Source: an uncultured Ruminococcus sp. (GTDB lineage: Bacteria; Bacillota; Clostridia; UBA1212). Taken from it: a DNA stretch of 64,000 nt. The stretch is taken from NCBI GenBank assembly GCA_902792515.1, contig CADAZX010000027.1:1-64000 (forward strand), written 5' to 3'. Below the pieces are notes generated by a model. The model saw only the letters and a program-made list of their open reading frames with translations, did not search any database and was not told where the DNA came from. The first letter of the stretch is position 1; every line of letters starts with the position of its first letter. Made by a program: the position numbers and the translations under genes. This document shows positions 1 to 9,090 of the stretch, piece after piece.

Positions 1-107
1 GTTTTATGTTGGCGGCATGAACGATTCCGCGAAGCGGTCAAGTGAGGGCCGCAACATAAAATGCGGCTTCGGGGTCGCGCACGCAAAAATAGCTATTAAA
101 TCAGCGC
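1..107 (-). ncRNA. structured RNA copy A (5' part, cut by window edge)
   Basis: On the minus strand, reading down from about 107, the sequence starts CGCTGATTTAATAGC and continues with a T-run, GCGCGAC, then CCGAAGC. The same blocks in the same order open the complete RNA at 9306-9510. The first 12 bases are an exact reverse complement of the 3' end of copy C at 63839, as expected for the terminal helix of one family. Beyond about 45 nt similarity to the complete copy fades, although a new pairing (about 43-60 with 1-15) suggests a different hairpin arm. The 3' half lies outside the window. Confidence 0.55.
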
Positions 108-141
108 TTCCATAATTAGACAATGTTTTAAAAGAACGATC

Positions 142-175
142 CTGCCTGCCGCCGGTTTTAAAGGGCGGCAGGCAG
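142..175. other. 12-bp perfect inverted repeat
   Basis: CTGCCTGCCGCC at 142-153 pairs exactly with 164-175 around a 10-nt A/T-rich loop. No T-tract follows on either strand, so it is not a classical terminator. It lies just upstream of minus-strand RNA copy A and may be a processing or roadblock hairpin. Confidence 0.5.
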
Positions 176-190
176 AGGGCAACGAAGTTA

Positions 191-250
191 AAGCCACCCC
201 GCGGGAACAGACCGGAATGAACCGGACCGGACTCATGGGGGTGGCTTTTT
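191..250. terminator. terminator-like hairpin downstream of mscS
   Basis: GCCACCCC at 193-200 pairs with GGGGTGGC at 238-245, followed by five T on the plus strand and preceded by AAA, which reads as TTT on the minus strand. The loop is long (about 37 nt) with internal CCGG repeats. It could end minus-strand transcripts from the channel gene or plus-strand transcripts entering from the left. Confidence 0.45.
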
Positions 251-320
251 CTGTGTTTTTGCGGCGCTGCGCGCCGCGTTTTGTTATATTAAAGCGACGT
301 TTGATTCACGCCAAATACGT

Positions 321-1364
321 TTACGCGCGGTAGTCGTTTCCGGAGTCGTCGGCGAGGTTTTCGCGCTGCTCCTCGACGAGCTCGCGTGACTTTTTGACCT
401 CGGTCGCGTTGGGCTTGTTGTTGCCGAACACGGTCGGCTGGTGGAGCACGATCTGCGTGAACGGGATGTTGATGTCGTGGGCGTCGAAGAGGAGCTTGAA
501 CTGGCGGTTCATGTCGCGTTCGACCTGGAAGCGGTTGGCCTCCTCACAGCGGGCAACGAACTTGAGCGAAACGCCGGAAGCGCCGAGCTCGGAGACGCCC
601 TTATAGAACGGGCCCTCGATGATGTCGGGAATTGCCGCCGCCACTTCGTCGATGTGGTCCTTGATGACCGCCTCGACGCGTTCGATCGACTCGCCGTACT
701 CGATCTGGACCTCGCAGGGCACCAGCGTCAGGTGGTCGGTGAGGTTGATGACGGTCCTGAGGTCGGAGTTGTTGATGATCTTGAAGTTCCCGCTCGTGTC
801 CTCGAGCCGCGTGGTGCGGATGCCGATCTCGCGAACCGTGCCGCGGAAGCCGTCGACTATGATTATGTCGCCCACGTCGAAAACGTTTTCGAACACGATG
901 AACAGGCCGGAAATTATGTCCTCGATCAGCGGCTGGGCGCCGAGGCCGACGATGAGTGAGAGGATTCCGATGCCGGCGAGAAGCGTTCCCGTGTCAACGT
1001 TGAATACCTTGAGCGTCGCGAAAATGAAGATCAGCACCGACAGGTATTTGATGAACGAGCCGAGCAGGTTGAGGATCGCCTTCCCTCTTTTGAAGAAGGT
1101 GCTCAGCCAGCCGATGAACAGCCGGAGCAGGTAGCCGATCGTGATGAAGAAGAAGCCGTAGCTGAGGATCCGGATCCACTTGACGTAGTCGCCGGCGCCG
1201 CTGAAAATGTTCAGGCTTCTGTAGAACCGGCTTTCCGCGCCGAAAATTTTCGACCCGAAAATGAGGAGCACGAAGTAGACCGCCGCGAGGCAGAGCAGCA
1301 CGATCGTGATGATCCTGCCCACGAGTTTCTGGGTTTTCTCGGATTTTTCTTTAAAGGTAATCAT
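321..1364 (-). CDS. small-conductance mechanosensitive channel, MscS family
   Basis: Predicted to release solutes across the cytoplasmic membrane during hypo-osmotic shock. Membrane segments lie at about residues 16-37, 63-84 and 98-120. The conserved pore helix and beta-domain junction is at 127-175, with the glycine/alanine-rich GIGILSLIVGLGAQPLIEDI and then FENVFDVGD, which are typical of MscS. The C-terminal alpha/beta domain follows and the protein ends in a charged tail. At 347 aa it is slightly longer than E. coli MscS. The ATG is preceded by AAAGGA at 9-nt spacing. It is a single-gene unit facing left, with a terminator-like hairpin downstream. Family assignment is firm; the gating role is inferred from the family. 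Confidence 0.92.
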   Translation of the reverse strand: MITFKEKSEKTQKLVGRIITIVLLCLAAVYFVLLIFGSKIFGAESRFYRSLNIFSGAGDYVKWIRILSYGFFFITIGYLLRLFIGWLSTFFKRGKAILNLLGSFIKYLSVLIFIFATLKVFNVDTGTLLAGIGILSLIVGLGAQPLIEDIISGLFIVFENVFDVGDIIIVDGFRGTVREIGIRTTRLEDTSGNFKIINNSDLRTVINLTDHLTLVPCEVQIEYGESIERVEAVIKDHIDEVAAAIPDIIEGPFYKGVSELGASGVSLKFVARCEEANRFQVERDMNRQFKLLFDAHDINIPFTQIVLHQPTVFGNNKPNATEVKKSRELVEEQRENLADDSGNDYRA

Positions 1365-1424
1365 TGTTCACATTCCTTTCCTGGAAGAGAGTTCGCTTTC
1401 CGCCGGAAACCGGCATCGAATGCT

Positions 1425-1520
1425 TGTGTAAAATCGTGTTAAATTACGTGTGTAAATCGTGCTAAATTGCGTGCGTAAACGCGTGTTTAAAAGCGTTTTT
1501 AAAAGTGTGCGTAAACGCGG
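1425..1520. repeat. degenerate short repeats between mscS and the FN3-protein gene
   Basis: Imperfect repetition of a CGTGYGTAAA-type word alternating with TTAAAAT-like words across the gap. No clear promoter or hairpin was seen here, although the mscS promoter must lie in or beyond this stretch. Confidence 0.4.
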
Positions 1521-1539
1521 CTGCGGCAAATGCCAAACG

Positions 1540-4383
1540 TTAAGGCGCCGTGACGTACCAGATGCAGATGTAGTTTTCCGGCGAGAACGACCGCGAGTAG
1601 ATTATGATGAAGACCGGATCCGTTCCCTGCACGGTGAGGGGACCGGTGTTGAATTCGGAGTCGGTGGAGGTTCCGAGCGAGACGGGGGATACCAGCCGGA
1701 CCGACGGATTCGACGCGCTGACGATGGTCAGGAAGCCTTCAACGCCGTCCTCGCACGCGTAGTACCTGCCTGAGAGATTGCGCACCGTTTCGGAAGTCGC
1801 GGTGACGTACGGGTCTTCCTGGTTGTACATCCAGCCGTCGCCGATCGGAGTCGTTTCGCGCTTTGTGACCGTAACGTCGCCGGAGATCTTTCTGCCGCGT
1901 TCGGTGAAAACGTACGGGAAGCCCTCGCTCGTAGAGGTGCCGTCGTTGAACGCGTTGAGGAAGTCGTTCATGTTGTCCGGAGTCAGGCCGTCGGCGGTGT
2001 AGAGCGCGGCGGTGTACGTGCCTTCGGGAAGCTCTCCCACGCTCGGATCGGCGGACTGGAACCAGATCGAGCCCTCGCCGGAAAGACCATCGTCGTTTTC
2101 GACGGCGCCGAGCCCCGAGACGACGATGCTGGCCATTTTCCCGGAACTGTCGTTCAGTATGAGCGCGGTCCAGCGCTGCGGGCCGTCCTCAAACGAGCCG
2201 TCGGAAAGCTGATTTTTGAAAATGTAACCGGACTTCAGCGCGTAGTCGAATCCCGGGTACTTCGCGTAGCTGAGGCCGTCCGGGTCGGAACGGGCCTCCG
2301 ACGTTGTCGCCGGCGCGTAGGAATGGTAGTCAAGCGTGAAAACAGGCCGCTCCTTGCCCGAGAGACTCGCGGTGAGTGTGTCGACGACGGTACCGCCGGA
2401 ACTGATCGTTACCGTGTAGGTGTCGGTGTAAACGTACCCGTCGGCGGCCAGCGTAAATGAGCCGGAGCCGGAACCGGACGGGGATACTCTGTAGCCGGTG
2501 CTGTCGGTGACCGTCACCGTGGCACGCGGGTAGAGCGAGAAGAAATCGTCTTCATAAGTGAAAACGTAGTCGCCGGCAGCGTTCTGTTCCCACGTAACGG
2601 ACGAAGCGGTGGTGACCGGCCTCGAGGCGACCTGCGTTCCGGTCGAGAGGTCCGTTACCGTGAACGTGTAGGAGGTTCTCGGGTTTAGACCTGTCGCGGT
2701 CGCGGAGGGCGTCGCGGCGGTGAAGTCCGCGTCAAGAACGGTGCTGCCTACCTTAAGCTGGAGGTCGTTGTTGTCAGGGTTTGTGACCGAGAGCTTGACC
2801 GTGGCGGTGTTGAAGCCGGACGTGACGTCGGTGAAGCTTACGGTCGCAGGCGTGCGGTTCCGCGCCGCAAACGTGTGCGTGAATATCACCGCGCCGTTCC
2901 AGTCGACGAATTCGAGCGTGTGCGAAACGCCGGACACAAGACCGGTGAACGAGCGGCTGTAGGATGCGGCCGTCAGCGCGGTCTCAACTGTGTTTCCGTC
3001 GTATCTTACGGTCAGTTCGCCGCTGTCGGGATTCGTGATCGAGAACGAGAGCGAGGCGCTGTCGTAGCCGATATTTTCGGACGCGAGCGTGACGGTGGCG
3101 TTCTGCCTTGAGTTGGTCGTGAACGGATACGAAAGGATCAGGCTGCCGTCCCAGTCGTAGAAATCGATCGTGTGCGACGAACCTGCCGCAAGACCCGTGA
3201 ACGAGAACGACAGCGTGTCGCCGCTCTGCGTGAAGGCGCGGTCTGCGCCGTCATATTTCGCGGAAATATCGTTTCCGTCCGGATTCGTAAGCGTGAATGT
3301 TATGTCTGCCGACGTGAGCGTTCCCGTGTAAGAGAGGAGCGCAATCTCGGCGGGTGTGCGGTTCGCGGTGGTGACGCTGCCGTAGAAAACGGTATTGCCG
3401 CCTGAATCCTTGATCGTGTACGTGTAGCTTGTCGCCGGTTCGAGGCCGTCCGCGGAAACGGTGACCGTGTTGTCGCCGCCGGCGGTTATGCTGACTGATT
3501 CGCCGCCGATCTCAGCGGTGAGCTCTGACGGGTCAATGTTTTCGACGGTCAGCGCGATGTCGAACGAGTGGAACGTTTTTTCTTCGGAAACCACGTAGAG
3601 CGCGGGCTCGCCGGGGCCGGGGGTAGGAGTTGGCTCGGGAGTCGGAGTGGGCTCTTCGGTGGCGGGTTCTTCGGTTGAAGGCTCTTCGGTCGAAGGCGTC
3701 TCGGATTCCGGCGTTCCGGTGGCGGGCTCGTAAGGCGTCGCGGTTCCGGAAGGCGTGCCCTCCGTTCCGGGCGCGGGAGTGTTTCCGGGCTGATCCGTTC
3801 CCGGTGCGGGCGTGGGAGCCGGCGTGGCGGTCTCTTCCTCGTATTCGGGCAGAAGATAATTCAATTTGAGCTTGGATTCGCCGTCCGCGAAAACCTCCAG
3901 GTAGTAGATCTCTCCGGGCGTGAGGCCGGAAAAGAGCAGCGCGGGATTTTCCTTGTCGACCGGGAACGCCCCCATAGTATTCCCCTCGCGGTCCGTCAGC
4001 ACGGCCGTGTACTCGGTTTCTTCGGACGAGGAGAGGAGGCTCAGCTCGATCATAAGGGACTCGGGCTGCGCTTTGTAGCGGGTGACGTCGACGAAAATGG
4101 TAGTCGTCAGGAGAAGCATAACGGCCACCGCACCGCCCGCGACGACGGTGAGCATGGCGAGAAGACGGCCGAGGCGGTTCCGGTTGTTGCGCATGAGGGT
4201 ACTGTGCCTCGAAAGCCTTTCCGCGGATTTGTCCTCGCCGTAGTCCTGAAATTCCGGCCCGTTGTAGCCGCCCTCGGCGGCGTACTCGACATTTTCGCCG
4301 ATACGGCTCTCCTCGTTGAACTCGGAGACGTCCCGGAACTCCTTCTCCATTTTATTTTCTTTTACTGAGTATTCTTCCTTCAT
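1540..4383 (-). CDS. large membrane-anchored protein with fibronectin III-like repeats
   Basis: About 947 aa. An acidic, charged cytoplasmic N-terminus of about 75 residues is followed by one membrane segment (about 75-98, rich in L, V, A and M). A first beta-rich domain comes next, then a Pro/Thr/Glu-rich stalk (about residues 180-255, PAPGT and TEEPT words). Four or five repeats follow, each starting near a NRTPA(E/T)V- or ATVxL-like strand and ending TSYTYTI- or SHTLEF-like, the pattern of FN3 or similar beta-sandwiches. A distinct C-terminal region of about 250 aa completes it. It is probably an extracellular adhesive or structural surface protein. The start is uncertain: ATG at 4383 or 4350, or TTG at 4413, with no good ribosome-binding site at any. 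Upstream is a good minus-strand promoter. I recognise no enzyme domain. Confidence 0.75.
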   Translation of the reverse strand: MKEEYSVKENKMEKEFRDVSEFNEESRIGENVEYAAEGGYNGPEFQDYGEDKSAERLSRHSTLMRNNRNRLGRLLAMLTVVAGGAVAVMLLLTTTIFVDVTRYKAQPESLMIELSLLSSSEETEYTAVLTDREGNTMGAFPVDKENPALLFSGLTPGEIYYLEVFADGESKLKLNYLLPEYEEETATPAPTPAPGTDQPGNTPAPGTEGTPSGTATPYEPATGTPESETPSTEEPSTEEPATEEPTPTPEPTPTPGPGEPALYVVSEEKTFHSFDIALTVENIDPSELTAEIGGESVSITAGGDNTVTVSADGLEPATSYTYTIKDSGGNTVFYGSVTTANRTPAEIALLSYTGTLTSADITFTLTNPDGNDISAKYDGADRAFTQSGDTLSFSFTGLAAGSSHTIDFYDWDGSLILSYPFTTNSRQNATVTLASENIGYDSASLSFSITNPDSGELTVRYDGNTVETALTAASYSRSFTGLVSGVSHTLEFVDWNGAVIFTHTFAARNRTPATVSFTDVTSGFNTATVKLSVTNPDNNDLQLKVGSTVLDADFTAATPSATATGLNPRTSYTFTVTDLSTGTQVASRPVTTASSVTWEQNAAGDYVFTYEDDFFSLYPRATVTVTDSTGYRVSPSGSGSGSFTLAADGYVYTDTYTVTISSGGTVVDTLTASLSGKERPVFTLDYHSYAPATTSEARSDPDGLSYAKYPGFDYALKSGYIFKNQLSDGSFEDGPQRWTALILNDSSGKMASIVVSGLGAVENDDGLSGEGSIWFQSADPSVGELPEGTYTAALYTADGLTPDNMNDFLNAFNDGTSTSEGFPYVFTERGRKISGDVTVTKRETTPIGDGWMYNQEDPYVTATSETVRNLSGRYYACEDGVEGFLTIVSASNPSVRLVSPVSLGTSTDSEFNTGPLTVQGTDPVFIIIYSRSFSPENYICIWYVTAP

Positions 4384-4451
4384 CGTCTGAAAACAGGTGT
4401 CTGACAGAGTCAAAAAACGTGAAAAGCGGAATCCTTTCAGGTTCTACGGTA

Positions 4452-4480
4452 ATTATATAGGAATTATGCGCGCGTGTAAA
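4452..4480 (-). promoter_or_regulatory. sigma-A promoter of the FN3-protein gene
   Basis: On the minus strand TTTACA (4480-4475) and TATAAT (4457-4452) are separated by 17 bp. Transcription would begin near 4445, about 60 nt before the ATG at 4383. Confidence 0.65.
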
Positions 4481-4532
4481 TACATAAACAAAGGATGTTC
4501 ACTTCACACGGCCTTTTCTCCGCCTTTTCCGC

Positions 4533-4561
4533 TTTAATTCACATCGTGAATATGATATAAT
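4533..4561 (+). promoter_or_regulatory. extended -10 promoter for the 4636 gene cluster
   Basis: TATAAT at 4556-4561 carries the extended TGA just before it. The -35 (TTTAAT, 4533-4538, 17-bp spacer) is poor, which fits an extended -10 promoter. It drives the plus-strand genes starting at 4636. Confidence 0.6.
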
Positions 4562-4635
4562 GGCGGCAGCAGAAAACGGGCGGCGTTTTCGCATGAAAAG
4601 GCAAGAGAAGCGTTTTGTGCCGGAGGTTGATTCGA

Positions 4636-5070
4636 ATGAGTAAGGCAGAGGAGCTGCGGGAGGTTTACGCGAGATATTCCGCGGCGTGCGGGCAGCCGCG
4701 CGAGGGGAAGTCTTTTGCCGACGCTTTCAGGGGATGGTTTACCGGAAAGGGGAAAGATCTTTCGGAGGACGAAAAAGCCTTCATGGTGGGCGTCGGGAAC
4801 TGCGTCGCGGAGATCCGTGAGGCGGGCGGTGAATGTGCCGGCGAGGCGTTCGAGGCCTGCCGCGTCATCGTTTCTGAGCCCCGGAACAGGAAGATCACGG
4901 GGGAGGATCTGGTTTACGCTTCGATGCATTCCCACGTCATCACGCTGGCGCCGCTGCTGACTCCCGGGGAGGCGGAGGAGATTCTTCGCGAGGCGGAGAA
5001 CATACCGAAGTCGTACAGGTTCGGGGTCTATAATGAGATGATAAAGGTTCTGCGCGATCGTATGGGATGA
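4636..5070 (+). CDS. hypothetical soluble protein, 144 aa
   Basis: ATG at 4636 has GGAGG at 4622-4626; an in-frame TTG at 4615 lies before that site and is unlikely. The protein is mostly helical and charged, without signal peptide or membrane segment, and has two cysteines in its central part. No family is recognised. It is the first gene behind an extended -10 promoter and sits 51 bp before a secreted esterase gene, so the two may be co-transcribed. Codon use matches its neighbours, so it looks like a real gene. Confidence 0.7.
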   Translation: MSKAEELREVYARYSAACGQPREGKSFADAFRGWFTGKGKDLSEDEKAFMVGVGNCVAEIREAGGECAGEAFEACRVIVSEPRNRKITGEDLVYASMHSHVITLAPLLTPGEAEEILREAENIPKSYRFGVYNEMIKVLRDRMG

Positions 5071-5121
5071 CAGCAGGCAGGCCGGAAAAACCGGGAAAAA
5101 CCGGAAAAACAACGGAAAATC

Positions 5122-6804
5122 ATGAAAAACAACTGGAAAATCAACAAATCAAACTATAGAAAAGTGCTCACGGCCGTGGCGGCGTTCGTGCTTGCGGCGG
5201 CTGTTCTGACCGCGTGCTCGCTGGACCGCGGGTGGAGGAACACTTCGAAAGGACCGGGACAGAGTATGAAAAAAGAAACGGTAAACGCAGAATATTGCGG
5301 CGATTTCAGAGTCGCGAACGTTTTCTCGGACGGAATGGTGCTGCAGCGGAACGAGTACGTTCGCGTGTGGGGATTCGCGGACGAGGCGGAGAACGGCAGG
5401 AAGATCAGCGGCGAGTTTAAGGGCGTTCACGCAGACGCGATCGTCGAAAACGGCGAGTGGGTGCTGACGTTCATGAAGAAGCTGAAGGCCGATCCGGAGC
5501 CGGCGGTTCTGAGGGTGTTCACCGACGCCAAAGAGGTGAAGTTCGAGAACGTGCTTGTCGGCGACGTCTACATGGTCTCGGGCCAGTCGAACATCGCCTA
5601 CAGCATGGCGGAGCACTGGATGTTCCATCCGGACGACAAGGAAAAATGTCCGCGCGAGGCGGTCGACCCGGCCCTCCCGATAAGGCTCAACTACAACACT
5701 CAGAACGTGATCAACGGCGTCAGCGTGCGGGGCTCCGCGGAGGTCGCGAAGGACATCGACGCGGACAAGGCGGGCTGGACGATAGCCGACGAAAAACACG
5801 TTGAGGGCTTCACTGCGCTGGGCTACATGTTTGCCTATAATTACGTGAAAATGACGGACGGGAAGGTTCCAATCGGACTCGTTTACATCGACGGCTGCGG
5901 GCGCCCCTTAGGCTGCTTCCTTCCCAACGAGGTCGCGGAGGAATTCCACACCGACGACTTCAGCAGCAAGCTCGGCTACTATTTTACGTCGGGCGTCAAC
6001 GCCGAGTGGGGCAGGTTCCTGTACAACGAGTATTTCTATCCGTTTGAGAGGATGGCTATCAACGGCTTCATCTGGTACCAGGGCGAGAGCGACATGCTCG
6101 AGAACGAATCCGCACGCTACAGTGCCGCTTTCAGAGGCATGGTCGACCATATGCGCGCCGCGCACAACCTCGTGAATCCCGACTTCCCGGTGTATTTCGT
6201 CGAATTCCCGCCGATCTACCTCCAGCCGCAGGACTACACCGGTAGCAACCCGTGGGCGTTCATGGACGTCGGCAAGATCCGCGCGGTCATGGGCGGAATG
6301 GTCATCGGCACGAAGAACTACTACCAGATCCAGTCGTCCGACCTCTGGTACGACACGACCTACTGGAACAGTCTCCACCCGAACTGCAAGTACGAGCAGG
6401 CTGTGAGAACCGCGAAAATCGCATGCGCGGCGAACGCGGAGGGCGGTGTCAGAATGTCGCAGGCGGGCGGTCCGGTGGTTGAGTCGGTCACGTTCAGCTC
6501 CGACTACAGGAAGGCCACGGTCAAGTTCAAAAACGTCGGCTACGGCCTGAAAACGTCGGACCGTCAGCGGCTCGTGAAGGGCTTCAACGTGATGCTCAAA
6601 AACGAGATCGTCTATACGTTCGAGGTCAAGGCGAGGCTTGTCGGAAGAGACACGGTCGAGATCACGTGCGACACACCGTTTGACGGCGTTGTGTACCATT
6701 CGATAACCATGAACTCGTTCGGCAACGGGATCACGCTCGAGAACTCCGCGGGAATTCCCGCAGGCGCGTTCATGTATAAAAGCGAAAAAGGGCTGAAATT
6801 CTGA
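5122..6804 (+). CDS. SGNH/sialate O-acetylesterase-like lipoprotein
   Basis: Probable secreted carbohydrate esterase, 560 aa. The N-terminus is a lipoprotein signal ending LTAC with lipid-modified Cys at about 32. The nucleophile block VSGQSN is near residue 152, WYQGESD near 317, and the histidine block NSLHPN near 417; these three blocks and their order are characteristic of sialate O-acetylesterase-type SGNH hydrolases. MVLQRNEYVRVWG near 72 is the usual first strand of that family. The residue two before His, normally Asp, appears as Ser/Asn, so the triad may be arranged differently. The ribosome-binding site is weak in an AAAACCGG-rich leader. It is followed by a GH5 lipoprotein, which suggests joint glycan degradation. 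Confidence 0.85.
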   Translation: MKNNWKINKSNYRKVLTAVAAFVLAAAVLTACSLDRGWRNTSKGPGQSMKKETVNAEYCGDFRVANVFSDGMVLQRNEYVRVWGFADEAENGRKISGEFKGVHADAIVENGEWVLTFMKKLKADPEPAVLRVFTDAKEVKFENVLVGDVYMVSGQSNIAYSMAEHWMFHPDDKEKCPREAVDPALPIRLNYNTQNVINGVSVRGSAEVAKDIDADKAGWTIADEKHVEGFTALGYMFAYNYVKMTDGKVPIGLVYIDGCGRPLGCFLPNEVAEEFHTDDFSSKLGYYFTSGVNAEWGRFLYNEYFYPFERMAINGFIWYQGESDMLENESARYSAAFRGMVDHMRAAHNLVNPDFPVYFVEFPPIYLQPQDYTGSNPWAFMDVGKIRAVMGGMVIGTKNYYQIQSSDLWYDTTYWNSLHPNCKYEQAVRTAKIACAANAEGGVRMSQAGGPVVESVTFSSDYRKATVKFKNVGYGLKTSDRQRLVKGFNVMLKNEIVYTFEVKARLVGRDTVEITCDTPFDGVVYHSITMNSFGNGITLENSAGIPAGAFMYKSEKGLKF

Positions 6805-6819
6805 CCGCGAGCAGGGCAG

Positions 6820-6836
6820 ATATTTCCCGGAAATAT
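6820..6836. repeat. ATTTCCCGGAAAT palindrome (intergenic)
   Basis: A 17-bp perfect inverted repeat ATATTTCC-C-GGAAATAT in the 63-bp gap between the esterase and GH5 genes. The same core recurs in several other gaps of this window (see the entries near 13227, 22760, 44195, 46024, 58039 and 59292). Confidence 0.7.
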
Positions 6837-6867
6837 CCGGCAAAACAACAGGGATGACTATTTAAAA

Positions 6868-8250
6868 ATGGAAAACAACAAGAAAATCAAAAGAATAATT
6901 TCAACGGTTTTCGCCGCCGCGCTCGCGCTCGTGATGACGGTTTCATTGTGCGGCTGTGACGGTGAGAGCGGAAAAGTTAAGGAGACGGAGGCGCCGGCGG
7001 AGGCGACGGACATCCCGCTCGAGACGGCGGAGCCCCGCGAAGTAAAGGAGAACGCTATGGGATTTACGGTTGACGGAAACGGAACTGTGCTTCTCGCCGG
7101 CAAGCCTTTTTACGGCTTCGGCGTGAACGTTTTTTCGCTGGTGACAAGGGAGGTCGAGACGGGAACGTCCGAATACAAAAAACAGCTTGACCTTTTGAAG
7201 GAGTGCGGAATTCCGTTCGTCAGAATCAATCTGGGAGGCTACTGGCCTTCCTACTACGAGGCTTTTGACAAAGACCCCGCGGCGATGCTTGCCACAATTC
7301 GCAAAATCGTTGACTACGCTGAGGAGGTTCACGTCGGCCTCGTGTGCTCGCTTCTTTGGCACGACGCTGCGATTCCGACCCATGTGGGCGAAAAGAGATC
7401 CGCCATGGGGAATCCGGACAGCAGGACCGTAAAATACGCTAAGGACTACGTTACCGCGGTCGTGCGTGAATTTGTCGACAGCCCCGCGGTGTGGGCGTGG
7501 GAGATTGGAAACGAGTACAATCTCGACGCCGACCTTTGCGACCCGGAGTTTAAGACCTGGCTTCCCGCGGGCTTTGGCATTGAGGAAGGGGCTGACGGCT
7601 TTGACTACTACACCTCCGGCGAAATGAGAGTCTTTTTGGAAGAGGTCGCGAAGGCGATCCGGGCTGTAGATCCCGACCGTATGATCTCGAGCGGTCACAG
7701 CGAAATGCGCGCGTCCTCGAAGGCTTTGTACAACGCGGGTCTCAAGGCGGACCCCAAAACCCACTCGTGGACGGTTGCGTTTGACACCGACAGCGACGAA
7801 GATTTCGTGTATATGAACTCGATGGCGGCGCCCAATCCGATCGACTGCGTGAGTTTTCACCTGCAGCTCTGCGCTCAAAACGCCGACGGCGAACCGGAGT
7901 ACATCAGGTCGCTCTACCGTTTCGGAAGAACCGACGTGACGCCTTTACAATATTTCCGGATTTACGCGCGCACTGCGAAACAGCTGAAAAAAGCATGCTT
8001 CTTCGGCGAATTCGGCGACTATCTCGACCTGGAAAACGACGAACGTACTCCTGAAGAATTCGGAAATCTTCTTTCGTGGATCAAAGACGCAGGCATTCAG
8101 ATCGCCTGCTCCTGGCAGTTTACCGGGAGCGCGCTGTACGTCAGCACGGAAGGAGTTGACGGCGCGAAAATAAACCTCATCAAAGCTGCCAACAGTGAAC
8201 TGGCCGCGGCGGGAAAGCAGGACACGGAGGCCTACTGGAACAGGTACTGA
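6868..8250 (+). CDS. glycoside hydrolase family 5-like lipoprotein
   Basis: A secreted retaining glycosidase, probably a beta-mannanase or beta-glucanase type, 460 aa. Signal peptide with lipobox LCGC (Cys30). A TIM-barrel-like sequence follows: FGVNVFSLV, FVRINLGGYWP and WAWEIGNEYN near residue 209. The NE pair there is the conserved acid/base Asn-Glu of clan GH-A. FFGEFGDY near 378 supplies the candidate nucleophile Glu. The length fits GH5 with a short Glu/Pro linker after the lipid anchor. Substrate cannot be told from sequence. A stem-loop with T-run follows at 8336. Confidence 0.85.
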   Translation: MENNKKIKRIISTVFAAALALVMTVSLCGCDGESGKVKETEAPAEATDIPLETAEPREVKENAMGFTVDGNGTVLLAGKPFYGFGVNVFSLVTREVETGTSEYKKQLDLLKECGIPFVRINLGGYWPSYYEAFDKDPAAMLATIRKIVDYAEEVHVGLVCSLLWHDAAIPTHVGEKRSAMGNPDSRTVKYAKDYVTAVVREFVDSPAVWAWEIGNEYNLDADLCDPEFKTWLPAGFGIEEGADGFDYYTSGEMRVFLEEVAKAIRAVDPDRMISSGHSEMRASSKALYNAGLKADPKTHSWTVAFDTDSDEDFVYMNSMAAPNPIDCVSFHLQLCAQNADGEPEYIRSLYRFGRTDVTPLQYFRIYARTAKQLKKACFFGEFGDYLDLENDERTPEEFGNLLSWIKDAGIQIACSWQFTGSALYVSTEGVDGAKINLIKAANSELAAAGKQDTEAYWNRY

Positions 8251-8260
8251 CAAAGGCGTG

Positions 8261-8296
8261 ACAATTCACAGGACAATTCACGGGACAATTCACGGG
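8261..8296. repeat. 12-bp direct repeat, three copies
   Basis: ACAATTCACRGG occurs three times head to tail immediately after the GH5 stop codon. No function can be assigned. Confidence 0.6.
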
Positions 8297-8335
8297 GTAC
8301 CAGGCAGGTATCTGTAAAAAGAAACATATAAACAA

Positions 8336-8385
8336 AACGGGGAACCGGAGCACCTCGAAGCGGGTGAAGGCGGTTTCCCGTTTTT
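8336..8385 (+). terminator. rho-independent terminator of the GH5 gene
   Basis: AACGGGGAACCG (8336-8347) pairs with CGGTTTCCCGTT (8371-8382), followed by a T-run. It may also serve the convergent lipoprotein gene. Confidence 0.7.
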
Positions 8386-8423
8386 AATTAGAGTCCGGCT
8401 AGAGTCCGGCAGCCGGCCGGGCT

Positions 8424-8999
8424 TTATTTCCAGAAGGAGCTGATTAATTCTCCCAGAAGGCCGGTCATTCCGGACGTCATAACGCGGGTGCAGCCGTCGG
8501 GCATTTTGTCAATGTACCAGCGGCCGTCCTTTTTCGTGCAATTGAAAATGAGGTCGGTCTCGGCGGTCTTGGGGGGATAATCGGGTTTCTTTTCATCGAA
8601 AATGTCTCCGAGAAGGTTTTCGTTTTTCTTGCCGGACAGCGCGGATGTAAGCGATTTGGCCAAATACTCCTTATAAACCTCCGCAAAGAGCTCTCCTGAG
8701 TCGAGGTAGGTGACGTGGACTTTTACGGTTCTTTTGTCTCCGTCCTCGGTCGACTCGACGATTTTGAACTTCATTTTTTTGGCGCATTCCTTGTAGTAGT
8801 CGTAAAAAACGTTGCTTTCCGGCGTGTCCGCGTCAAGCTCGGCCGGATCCAGAAGGCATTTGCCCGCACCCTCCAGATTGTACGTTTTCAGGTTGGCCAT
8901 AAAACGGTTTGCGACCCCGGACGGACCGGAAAAGGTCGAGCAGGAACAGAGAGCCGCCGCGAGGCAGAGAAGCAGAAGAACAGCCGTAAATTTTTTCAT
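8424..8999 (-). CDS. small lipoprotein of unknown function
   Basis: 191 aa with a lipoprotein signal ending LCSC (Cys20). The mature part carries a region starting ANRFMANLKTYNLEGAGKCL and an alternating strand pattern with VKVHVTYLDSGELFAEVYKEY. This resembles the NTF2-like or DUF4878-type lipoproteins common in Clostridia, a loose similarity from memory. It converges on the GH5 gene and has its own strong promoter at 9062-9090. No catalytic residues are evident. Confidence 0.75.
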   Translation of the reverse strand: MKKFTAVLLLLCLAAALCSCSTFSGPSGVANRFMANLKTYNLEGAGKCLLDPAELDADTPESNVFYDYYKECAKKMKFKIVESTEDGDKRTVKVHVTYLDSGELFAEVYKEYLAKSLTSALSGKKNENLLGDIFDEKKPDYPPKTAETDLIFNCTKKDGRWYIDKMPDGCTRVMTSGMTGLLGELISSFWK

Positions 9000-9061
9000 A
9001 ACAATAATCCTTTCGGGTTGATCTGTTTAGACATGCCGGCGTTTGACCGGCTGCCGGGTTA

Positions 9062-9090
9062 AGTATAAACGACAAAGGCTTGAATGTCAA
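9062..9090 (-). promoter_or_regulatory. sigma-A promoter of the 8424-8999 lipoprotein gene
   Basis: Minus-strand TTGACA (9090-9085) and TATACT (9067-9062) with a 17-bp spacer, about 60 bp ahead of the start codon. Confidence 0.75.

Noticed and set aside
8260-8296. Three 12-bp repeats as a regulator binding site
   Set aside because: They follow a stop codon and precede a terminator, so control of transcription initiation is unlikely; kept only as a repeat.
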